Part shown: positions 1-7,700 of the stretch, piece by piece | Layout of the letters: each line of letters begins with the position of its first letter | How positions within the stretch are numbered: position 1 is the stretch's first letter | Origin: Proteiniphilum sp. UBA5267 | Lineage (GTDB): Bacteria; Bacteroidota; Bacteroidia; Bacteroidales; Dysgonomonadaceae | Length of the DNA stretch: 8,952 bases | Direction of reading: 5' to 3' | NCBI GenBank assembly: GCA_002411515.1 | Contig: DHTF01000043.1 | Location: 1-8,952, forward strand | Made by a program: the position numbers and the translations under genes | The notes under the pieces: generated by a model | The model's database searches: none | What the model was told of the DNA's origin: nothing | What the model saw: the letters and a program-made list of their open reading frames with translations, nothing else

Positions 1-169
1 AAATAACTTATTGGATGAATCCTTTTCATCAAATGGCTTCCATAAAACCTTTTCAGAGCGCTTCCATGATTGCATTTATTTGAATATACCTAGACAATTT
101 TACTGCCAGCTAGTAAAAAGGAACATGAAAAACATTTCATGCCATTACAGAAATTATCCAGTTCTTTGA
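1..169. other. Edge region with unassigned open frames beyond the operon
   Basis: Two partial reading frames touch the window edge and cannot both be real. On the plus strand a frame is open from position 2 to a TGA at 167-169 (55 codons, ending KNISCHYRNYPVL); it could be the C-terminus of a convergent gene, but its stop would fall inside the terminator stem. On the minus strand an ATG at 75 follows a stop codon directly and opens a frame to the edge (MQSWKRSEKVLWKPFDEKD and on, 25 codons). A third candidate is a minus-strand ATG at 29 (MKRIHPISY). I recognise no family in any of them. The region is AT-rich and may be plain intergenic DNA. Confidence 0.3.
114..141 (-). terminator. Second small hairpin with U-rich tail, possible backup terminator
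   Basis: Plus-strand catgaaa (124-130) and tttcatg (135-141) form a 7-bp stem with a 4-base loop. Read in the operon direction it is followed by TTCCTTTTTA (123-114), which looks more like an intrinsic terminator tail than the sequence after the larger repeat. It lies directly downstream of that repeat, so the pair could act in tandem. The stem is short and AT-rich, so it may be weak. Confidence 0.35.
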
Positions 170-194
170 GAACTCCCTTTTAAAAAGGAACGTG
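114..194. repeat. 14-base direct repeat, two copies, one mismatch
   Basis: The sequence taaaaaggaacatg at 114-127 recurs as taaaaaggaacgtg at 181-194, identical in 13 of 14 bases and offset by 67 bases. The first copy overlaps the small hairpin; the second lies in the loop of the large inverted repeat. It may be a remnant of a local duplication of the 3' region or chance in AT-rich DNA. Confidence 0.45.
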
Positions 195-212
195 CAAAGA
201 ACTGGATAATTT
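151..212 (-). terminator. Perfect 18-bp inverted repeat, probable operon terminator
   Basis: The arms at 151-168 and 195-212 are exact reverse complements (caaagaactggataattt on the plus strand at 195-212), with a 26-base loop. Within the loop, ccttt (176-180) and aaagg (184-188) can extend the structure. In the direction of the operon the stem begins 18 bases after the stop of the DUF4961-like gene. The outer base pairs are A/U-rich, so on either strand the end of the stem runs into a short U-rich stretch rather than a long T-tract. It may therefore work in both directions or act mainly as a 3' mRNA stabiliser. Confidence 0.6.
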
Positions 213-230
213 TAAATCAGACTAAAATAT

Positions 231-1247
231 CTACTCACAGGTTTCTATTATAACAAAATCACTTTCTGTTTCGTTATCCAAAATAGTGATACTTTTCTCT
301 TTATTTGTGAAATGAACCTGAATGCCTACTATATCGGCATCATCCGATAAACCAAAGAACTCTTTCGGGTAAATGTACTTCTGGAAGGAAGTCACCGCGC
401 CTAAATTTCCCAAGGACTCCATCAGTGTTTTATCTGAAATCTCATTCACAATTTTTTCTTTCTCAACTCCATCTTCCACATACTGTGCCTTTGCATACAG
501 ATGAACGTCGCCTCCCTTTAAACCTCCTTCGGTTACATAGTTAGGTTCGTTATAACGGATGGAGAATATATCTCCAAAACCAAAAGTAGCAGGAACAAAA
601 GAAATCGCAGGGTCACTAGTGAAGTCCATTTGGGGTTCATCACCTCCGGTAACTTCCAGAATTTTGGCTTCTACCACATCCTCACCAGGATATTTCTCAC
701 CATTGAATCCAAATGCTTCACCACAGAATGTGTATCCTGCAAAGAATTTCACAGCGCGCGAACCAGTATGAAGTTTTATGTTCACAGTACCCTCCACAGT
801 TTTTTGGTCTGGAATTTTATCATTGATCTTGAAAGTGGTAGCCGATTTAAACACGACCCATTCCATCGGGCCCGTGTTGCCAAGTACGCCCATACGGCTT
901 TGGAACGAAGATGCCCACGACATTCCGTCCGTTGGATTTTTGTCTGTGGTACTCATCAGTACCATGGGTTCGTTGATAACCTTATTCTCGGAAAATGCCG
1001 CATCAGTGGTAAGAGTTAACGTAGCATTGTCTTTCACATTCCAGACTTTAGGCATTAATATACCAAATGCCAACTTACTGTTACCATCTGTTTCGGCAAC
1101 GATTTTTATCTTTACTGTTATGTTGATATCACTGTCAACCTGAGCATTATCGGGGTGAATGATCTCTTCAATGGTCATGCAGGTGAAAACAAGGAATAAG
1201 ACTGTCACCAATGATAAATAGTATTTATATTTTCTTATGAATTTCAT
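231..1247 (-). CDS. Two-domain PUL lipoprotein, DUF4961-like
   Basis: A 338-residue lipoprotein, the last gene of the run. The signal peptide (MKFIRKYKYYLSLVTVLFLV) leads to Cys23 within FTC-MTIEEIIHP. Thr before Cys is not the usual Gly/Ala/Ser, so the lipobox is weak, though the C-M-T-I-E-E-I-I-H-P start matches what I remember of DUF4961 proteins. Residues 30-200 form a first beta domain (NITVKIKIVAETDGNSKLAF, FQSRMGVLGNTGPMEWVVF, VEGTVNIKLHTGSRAVKFF, GYTFCGEAFGF). After a linker with VTGGDEP a second domain runs 207-338 (ISFVPATFGFGDIFSIRYNE, YPKEFFGLSDDADIVGIQVH, FTNKEKSI), whose phe-gly-leu and F-x-N pattern recalls CBM-like E-set domains. Its place after susD fits a SusE/SusF-like surface glycan-binding role, which is inferred. 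Besides the lipid Cys it has Cys175 and Cys337. The stop is TAG at 233-231, 18 bases before the terminator-like repeat. Confidence 0.8.
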   Translation of the reverse strand: MKFIRKYKYYLSLVTVLFLVFTCMTIEEIIHPDNAQVDSDINITVKIKIVAETDGNSKLAFGILMPKVWNVKDNATLTLTTDAAFSENKVINEPMVLMSTTDKNPTDGMSWASSFQSRMGVLGNTGPMEWVVFKSATTFKINDKIPDQKTVEGTVNIKLHTGSRAVKFFAGYTFCGEAFGFNGEKYPGEDVVEAKILEVTGGDEPQMDFTSDPAISFVPATFGFGDIFSIRYNEPNYVTEGGLKGGDVHLYAKAQYVEDGVEKEKIVNEISDKTLMESLGNLGAVTSFQKYIYPKEFFGLSDDADIVGIQVHFTNKEKSITILDNETESDFVIIETCE

Positions 1248-1259
1248 ATGATTACAATT

Positions 1260-1730
1260 TTATTGTTGAATGCTTTTAAACGTATATTTATAATCCAGTG
1301 ACGAGCAATCCAGTTTGAAGGGGATGCTAAACTCACCATTTACATAGTAGGCTATAACTTCTTCCGAATCTCTCAGGCGCAATTCATTGGGAAGTACGTT
1401 CGTAGCCAGATACGCATCCACCTTGCCAGATGGAATCTCATAGTTATAGGGTGAAAAGGGTACATCACCGTTATCGAAAGTCACTGCGCTAATCTCATTA
1501 TCAGTATAGTGCAGCGTCAGCCTGAAAGTATTAAAGAAGTCGAACTTTGAAGCGAGGTCAATCCCGTTAATGTTTACCTCATCATACTGATAAACATGGA
1601 ATAGCCCATAATTTATATCGAAGTCAGCAGGATAATCCGACGACATTTTTGTCCGGTTATCGTCTTCGCAGCTTGCGAGAGCAAGTAAAACCGAAACTAC
1701 CGTAACTATTAATACATATTTTCTCATCAT
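1260..1730 (-). CDS. Small beta-rich lipoprotein of unknown function
   Basis: A 156-residue predicted lipoprotein that I do not recognise. The signal peptide (MMRKYVLIVTVVSVLLALAS) ends in a textbook lipobox, LAS-Cys21. It is followed at once by EDD, which fits the acidic surface-export signal described for Bacteroidetes lipoproteins. The mature part (about 135 residues) alternates hydrophobic and polar residues as beta-strands do (FRLTLHYTD, AVTFDNGD, EVIAYYVNGEFSIPFKL, YKYTFKS), so a single compact beta-sandwich or barrel domain is likely. Only one other cysteine (Cys142) is present. It starts 39 bases after the propeller gene and ends 12 bases before the DUF4961-like gene. That position suggests a surface glycan-binding or structural role beside SusC/SusD, but this is guilt by association only. 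ATG at 1730 is followed by a second ATG at 1727; either could be the start. Confidence 0.85.
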   Translation of the reverse strand: MMRKYVLIVTVVSVLLALASCEDDNRTKMSSDYPADFDINYGLFHVYQYDEVNINGIDLASKFDFFNTFRLTLHYTDNEISAVTFDNGDVPFSPYNYEIPSGKVDAYLATNVLPNELRLRDSEEVIAYYVNGEFSIPFKLDCSSLDYKYTFKSIQQ

Positions 1731-1769
1731 TTTATTTTTTATATTTACAAGATATTCATTTTATACCTC

Positions 1770-3146
1770 TTAATTTATAATTTTATCTATTTCCACCCAG
1801 AAGAATCGAGGGCGATAAGTACTCACGTCGCTGAACTGCTCTGCAAATACTTCGGTATTCACGTTGTAGCTGACAAGTATCATCTCATCTTTTTCAAACT
1901 GCGGATGTGCCATAGCATTGTACGTAAATAAATTTGGCGTATGCTGTTCGTAGGTTTTAAATATGAGTTGCTTGTTCCTCCATGGCCCGGTAGGGCTATC
2001 GGCTATGAACGTGTATATTTCGCCGGAGTTAAAAGTCTTCTTCTGCGTAAGCAATACATACTTGCCTCGCAGTTTGAATACATTGAACTGTGACGAAACG
2101 GGCACGGTGGATAAGCCTTCCAACTTGGCAGCATCTGATGAATTTGCACTCCAACCCGATCCATTGTAATATTGCCAGTTATCGGTTGGATTACCCTTGT
2201 GGGTTCGTGCAACCCGTACTTCTGTGATGGGGTCCATATCGTTTCGTATATCTACTTGTGCGTAGATATAGTTATAATCACCATCGTTCAGTGCAGCCAT
2301 TCCGTAATGAATATCTGCTGATCCTTTAAACGGTATGGGGGTTACCTTATTTAATTCTAAACCGGGAAGATTATATTCCAATATATGGGTGGTCTCATAC
2401 ATAAATCCCCACATACCTTCACCTCCCTGATACATCAGGGTTTGAAAGATATACAGCTTATCACCATTCACAAATCCATGTCCGGGCCAGTACCATTTCT
2501 GCTCGCCGGGATATCCGGGAGGCACTGCTGCTGAAGCATTCTTGTTACCGCCATACCCGTAAATGGCGCTCACCTTGCCGTTGTCATACACAATATAGGT
2601 ATTGCGATACATACGGTCGGATGTCGGACGTTGTCCATTCGTAACCGTTCCTATATAAGAGTCACCCATCAGGAAGATACTCCTGCCATCGGGCAAAGGG
2701 ATGGAATACATACCATCACCTGCGGTTACACTTCCCTGGTCGGGAATGATAATGCCGGCAATAGACTTGTCAAGACCATCGATTTTTGCCTGGATAGTGT
2801 TGGTTTTGACAACTTCGCCACCTTTCACCAATGAGATAATTACCGATACAGGTTCATTATAAGGCACATGGGTGAAGTAGCTTGTCGTTTCCCCTTTTTT
2901 AGCAGTTTTCACTGTAGCAGGTTTACTCAACTCAATACGATAATTATCAAAACTGACTTCCGTATTGGTAAGTTTCCACGACAGATGTAGTGTATCTGCA
3001 TTGAATGTAGAGGTAATCTTGATATAGGTGTGATCACCATCAGGTTCAAAGGGATTCTTCCTTATGCTATCATCTTTATCGGAACAAGAAAGAAAAAAGC
3101 TAAACAAGAACGATAATAAAATCATATGTTTATACTTGTACTTCAT
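1770..3146 (-). CDS. Lipoprotein with Ig/Fn3-like domain and putative beta-propeller (DUF5005/DUF4185-like)
   Basis: A 458-residue lipoprotein of no established function. ATG at 3146 is chosen because it directly precedes a signal peptide (MKYKYKHMILLSFLFSFFLS) and Cys21 followed by SDKDD. An upstream TTG at 3176 would overlap the susD stop and add ten residues before the signal, so it is unlikely. Residues 38-122 look like an Ig/Fn3-type domain (TLHLSWKLTN, FDNYRIEL, YNEPVSVIISL). Residues 130-455 look like a glycosidase-type beta-propeller: IPDQGSVTAGDGMYSIPLPD (134-153), FLMGDSYIG (158-166), MYRNTYIVYDNGKVSAIYG, WYWPGHGFVNGDKLYIF, SADIHYGMAAL, MAHPQFEKDEMILVSYN (412-428). From memory these blocks match DUF5005 proteins and, more distantly, DUF4185, which includes endo-D-arabinanases (GH183). 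Possible acidic or polar functional residues are Asp136, Asp162, Asp279 and His280. It could be a glycoside hydrolase or a non-catalytic surface glycan-binding protein. The family name is from memory and needs a profile search. Confidence 0.72.
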   Translation of the reverse strand: MKYKYKHMILLSFLFSFFLSCSDKDDSIRKNPFEPDGDHTYIKITSTFNADTLHLSWKLTNTEVSFDNYRIELSKPATVKTAKKGETTSYFTHVPYNEPVSVIISLVKGGEVVKTNTIQAKIDGLDKSIAGIIIPDQGSVTAGDGMYSIPLPDGRSIFLMGDSYIGTVTNGQRPTSDRMYRNTYIVYDNGKVSAIYGYGGNKNASAAVPPGYPGEQKWYWPGHGFVNGDKLYIFQTLMYQGGEGMWGFMYETTHILEYNLPGLELNKVTPIPFKGSADIHYGMAALNDGDYNYIYAQVDIRNDMDPITEVRVARTHKGNPTDNWQYYNGSGWSANSSDAAKLEGLSTVPVSSQFNVFKLRGKYVLLTQKKTFNSGEIYTFIADSPTGPWRNKQLIFKTYEQHTPNLFTYNAMAHPQFEKDEMILVSYNVNTEVFAEQFSDVSTYRPRFFWVEIDKIIN

Positions 3147-3172
3147 ACTAACAATTCGATGTGATGAAATGA

Positions 3173-4684
3173 TCAATCCCTCTTTAAATTAGGATTTAGT
3201 CTCTTTTCCCTGATCGGGTATGGCAATAGCAAACTCGCTTCTGTAAATGGTGCTGTATGACTCGGGGTCTGGTATCCGATCATGTTTACCATCTGGCCGG
3301 TGACAGCATGTAAAGCTTTTCGCGTTCTCACCATATCATACCAGGTCTGATTTTCGAAAGCAAGCTCCCAGAAACGTTCCTGTAACACCTTATCTGCAGT
3401 AAGGGATGTGGGTTTCACTTCCTGAGGTAATGCACGTTTTCTGACGGTGTAGTATGCTTCAATGGCATTAGCATCAGTGGTGGTTCCTCCATCGGCCTGT
3501 GCTTTTGCTTCTGCCATCATCAACAGCACATCAGCATATCTTAAGAGGGTAAAGTTGGCGCCTGATTTTCCAACTTCAGCGGCATTCTGGTCCCAGTACT
3601 TATAAATATAGAGCCTGCCCATATCAACCATGCCCGATTGATCAAGTGCTTCCTGCTGGGTATAATAGAATTTTCTTTCTTCTCTGCGCTTATCACTTTC
3701 GGGATACGTATCGAAGAACATCTGGGTAACCGTGATTGCCCCACCGTAGGCGGCACTTGCAGAGACGGCCTTTACCGGTGCCGGATAAGCCAACAGGGCA
3801 CCATGGAGAGGACTACCTGCATTGTCAGCCTCTCTCTGAATGGACCATATAATTTCTCCGGCGTTTTCAACGGTTCTCAACTCTTCATAACTGCCAAACA
3901 GTGTAAATTTCCCACTCTCATATACCTCTTTTGCCTTATTATAAGCCTTGGTGTAGTATTCGATTCCCTTTTGAAGAGGATATCCGGCCATGGTAAGTAA
4001 AACCTTTGCGTGCATAGACTTCACAGTTCCTTTGGTTACACGGCCACTGGTGCTTGTCCACTCCTGCTCTTCCATCAGTTCTCCGGCTCTTGTCATATCC
4101 GCATCAATCTGAGTGTAAACGGCTTCTATGGATGATAACTCAATTTCAGTATTTATTACATCTTTGGTAGGTGTGAGCTTCAGTGGCACCGGTCCATAGA
4201 GTCTAACAAGGTTGAAGTAAAAGTAACCACGGAGGAAATAGGTCTCGCCCAGGTACTGGTTCTTTTTGGATTCACTGATCGACCCTTCCGGCATACCTTC
4301 TATCCCTTCGATGATGCTGTTGCAATTCTCGATGGCCCTGTATGCTGTTTCCCAGAATCTCTGCACATAACTGTTGTTGTCCGCAATAAGCAGGCTATTG
4401 GCCTGGGAGAGGTCTTGTGTACCTGATCCGCGCATACGTTCACCGTATCCGTGCATGAATTCCATAAAGATGAAACTTTGTGAACCGGGCTCAATATCCG
4501 AGTCCATAATATCGTCAACAAAGGTATATATACCGTTCACCGCAGCCAAGACCTGTTTATCGTTCTGGTAATACGAATCGGGATTCAGAAATGTCTTTGG
4601 CTTTTCTTCCAGAAAAGAGTCACAGGAAGTGATGATGACCGCCAGGACAATGAGCCAGCTTATATTTGAATATATTTTTTTCAT
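3173..4684 (-). CDS. susD: SusD/RagB-family glycan-binding outer membrane lipoprotein
   Basis: A complete 503-residue SusD-family lipoprotein that caps the SusC barrel and binds the glycan at the cell surface. The signal peptide ends in a good lipobox, ITS-Cys21, followed by acidic residues (SFLEE). The classic SusD N-terminal block follows (FLEEKPKTFLNPDSYYQND, 24-42, then AAVNGIY). The TPR-like helical region contains YFLRGYFYFNLVRLYG (149-164). Later family blocks are RYADVLLMMAEAKA (382-395), ERFWELAFENQTWYDMVRT (436-454) and the C-terminal LPYPIREKRLNPNL. Where most SusD proteins have an E-G-x-R motif near 444, this one has E-N-Q-T-W, a mild divergence. The gene starts 28 bases after the susC stop, and its stop is 26 bases before the preferred start of the next gene. 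The ligand cannot be read from sequence; mannose-type glycans are inferred only from the GH92 neighbour. Confidence 0.97.
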   Translation of the reverse strand: MKKIYSNISWLIVLAVIITSCDSFLEEKPKTFLNPDSYYQNDKQVLAAVNGIYTFVDDIMDSDIEPGSQSFIFMEFMHGYGERMRGSGTQDLSQANSLLIADNNSYVQRFWETAYRAIENCNSIIEGIEGMPEGSISESKKNQYLGETYFLRGYFYFNLVRLYGPVPLKLTPTKDVINTEIELSSIEAVYTQIDADMTRAGELMEEQEWTSTSGRVTKGTVKSMHAKVLLTMAGYPLQKGIEYYTKAYNKAKEVYESGKFTLFGSYEELRTVENAGEIIWSIQREADNAGSPLHGALLAYPAPVKAVSASAAYGGAITVTQMFFDTYPESDKRREERKFYYTQQEALDQSGMVDMGRLYIYKYWDQNAAEVGKSGANFTLLRYADVLLMMAEAKAQADGGTTTDANAIEAYYTVRKRALPQEVKPTSLTADKVLQERFWELAFENQTWYDMVRTRKALHAVTGQMVNMIGYQTPSHTAPFTEASLLLPYPIREKRLNPNLKRD

Positions 4685-4712
4685 TTGATTTAAATATTTA
4701 TTTTCTAATTAC

Positions 4713-7700
4713 TTAAAATGTAATCTTTATATTAGCAGTAACGGTTGTGGGACGAGGATATGAGTAGAAGTCGATACTCTGTCCGTTGTCTGTACTAAAT
4801 GCTCCCATTTCTGTGTCGTATCCGGGGTACTTGGTTAACAATGCGAGGTTTTCAACAGATACTCCCAAAGAGAGGTTGTTTACTTCACCAAGCCAGTTAA
4901 GCATTTTAGGATTGAGTGCATAGGAAAGTACAACGTTTCTGATTCGGAGGAAGTCCCCTTTATGAAGCATATACGAATCTTTTTCGTTTTCTCCGAAGAA
5001 GGGATCAGACGGTAAACGTAGAGCGGCAACCATCGTATTTTGATTCTCGGGTGTCCATGCTTTAAGTATATCTTTCACACTGTTGCTGTACAACGGTCGG
5101 TTTTCACCCATGGAGTGGGTAATACTCATAATCTTGAAGCCATATACATAATTCAGGTCAACCATCAACGATAAACCCTTGTAGGTAAACGTATTCACCA
5201 TGGTGAGGTTTCCTTTCGGCCTACCGGTTCCCATTAACTGACGATCTTCTTCGTCGATCTTATAGTCTCCGTTCACATCTTCGTACTTGATATCACCGGG
5301 TTTTTTACCATACTTGGCTGCTTCCTCTGTCTCTGCAAGACTCCATGTACCCAGTCTTTTATAGATGCTATACGATGCCCAATCTATGCCCTCACGTGCG
5401 ATGGTATTATTCCCTGTATCAATGGTTTCTCCGTTTATATCTATTGTTTTCACTTTGTTCGTGGAGTACACAAGATCTGTCACCCACATAAAATCTTTTG
5501 TATGAATGTTTCGTGACGTGATAGTGGCTTCAAAACCATTGTTCTGAATCTCTCCAAGATTCGACCATGTAGTGGCATATCCGGTCGTAATGGGTATCTG
5601 TTTCTCAAACAACAGATCTCGGGTTGACTTGGTATAATAATCCATGATTACTTCTAACCGATTGTTGAAGAAACTGAGATCTAATCCAACATTAAACTGT
5701 CGTGATGATTCCCACTTGAGATCTTTGTTACCCAAATTGCTCAGCGTTACATACGACGTGAGCTCCTTGTTGAAAATGGTAGATCCGTTTCCGTATTGTG
5801 AAATGGTTCTGTAATTAGGTATGGAGGCGTTACCAACTACACCGTAACTTGTTCTCAGTTTGGCCTGGCTTACCACATTGAGGAGAGGTTGGAAAAAACG
5901 TTCTTCCGAAATACGCCATCCGGCAGATACAGACGGGAAGTATCCGTACTTGTTGTTCATACCAAAGTTTGAAGCACCATCAGCACGGAATGTAACACCC
6001 AACAAATACCTGTCGCGAAAGCTGTGATTCATCCGGAAATAGTATGAATTCATCGTATTCTGATTCATCCCCGATTTGGGTTCGTGCCATGTTGTTCCTG
6101 CCGAAAGGTTGTGATAATCAAACGAGTCATCGAAATATTGTTCGGAACCCGAGGATGAACTTTCATTGCGATTATAATACCAACTGGCACCCAGCACAAA
6201 GTTAGAATTGAGTTGTCCTTCGAAATACGCATCGGTATAGGTAAAGTAGTTTTCGCTGGTGAGTTTCTGATTATCGGAATTACTGATATCCGCGTAGCCT
6301 CCATTGTTTTCGCTTACATCCAGAAGTCCTGCTTTGGCATAACTCATCCCCTTTCTGTTACTCTGCTGATAGTCTCCCTGAACAGTCAACGTTAGATTCC
6401 TGGTTAAGTCGAGAACGGAATTGATGCTGAACACGGAGAAGTTGGATTTCCATTCGTCCCTTCTGTCCTGTAGCAGCAGCAGTGGATTCTCTCCTTCTTC
6501 TGAAAATTTATAGTCTCCCTTTCGCCCCCAGGTGCCGTCTTCGTACTTGACGGGTACAATGGGTGGCATCTCTATCATATTACGGACCGCACCCTGACCA
6601 AAAGAATTCTCCATATCGTTGTTGTTGCCCTTCTGACTACCGATGGTTCCTACAACCTGAACGCGGAGCCAGTCCTTTATCCGGCTGTTTACATTCACAG
6701 TGCCCGAGAAACGCTCGTACTCAGAACTTTTCATCACTCCTTCATAGTTCTGGTAAGCAACACTCGAATAAACACTTGTGTCCTCGTTGCCCGAAGAAAA
6801 AGATACAATGTGGTCATTGGTAATAGCCATGCGAGTCATTTCCTTCTGCCAGTCTGTGTTATATTTGGGCGAAGCAATAAGCAGCCCATTTTCATCATAC
6901 TGGTAGTTGCCGGAAGCATCCTTAGCATAGAAGAAGAGCTTTTCGTCGGCTGTGGAAAGATGAGGCATAGTTTGTCCGCTGTAAGCGTAGCTGCGGCGTT
7001 GTACTTCCATATATTCATCGGCATCCAACATACCGAGTTTACGATTCATAAAGCCGAATCCCATCTTACCATCATAGGTAATGGAGCCTTTGCCTTTTTC
7101 ACCTTTCTTGGTGGTAATAAGCACAACTCCGTTTGACCCTTGAGCACCATACATAGCTGTTGCAGCTGCATCCTTAAGAATGTCTATCGATGCAATATTC
7201 GCTGAGTTGATGATATTGGGATCAACGCCAATTACGCCATCGAGTACATAGATAGGGTCTTTACCTGCATTGATGGAACCCATTCCACGAACGCGGAGGG
7301 AAGAGGAACCACCTGGCCTCCCTGACATTGATACGTTTGTTACCCCTGCCACTTTTCCGGCTATGCCTTGCATAATGTTAAAGGCAGACGGGCGTTCGTT
7401 CAATTCATCACTTTTTACAGAACTCACAGCGATGGACATATCTTTTTTTGAGCGGGTTCCATATCCGATTACTACCAGATCTTCCATCAGAACAGCATCC
7501 GATTTCATCACCACATTGTACTGTGATTTATCACCGATGGTTATCTCAACGGTCACCATACCCACATACGATATCTGCAGCGTTTGAGCATTTGAAGGTA
7601 TTCTTAAAGAGAATGCGCCGTCGATATTGGTGGTGGTACCTATTGTCGTTCCTTTCACAACAACAGTCGCACCAATTACAGTATCACCGTTCTCATCCGT

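Noticed and set aside
75..82. Plus-strand tttatttg, resembling the Bacteroides -7 promoter element TAnnTTTG
   Set aside because: It lacks the A at the second position, has no -33 TTG-type partner upstream, and no clear gene follows on that strand.
559..1143. Three overlapping plus-strand open frames opposite the DUF4961-like gene
   Set aside because: All are antisense to a coherent lipoprotein gene, overlap each other, and show low-complexity composition without family features.
1741..1769. GAGG followed by a tiny ATG frame (MNIL) on the minus strand between the propeller and small lipoprotein genes
   Set aside because: The frame is only four codons long, and the GAGG is too far (about 36 bases) from the lipoprotein start to serve as its ribosome binding site.
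6471..6482. Short run of CAG triplets within susC
   Set aside because: It encodes a Leu run in the transporter (LLLLLQ) and is too short to suggest a variable repeat or phase-variation tract.
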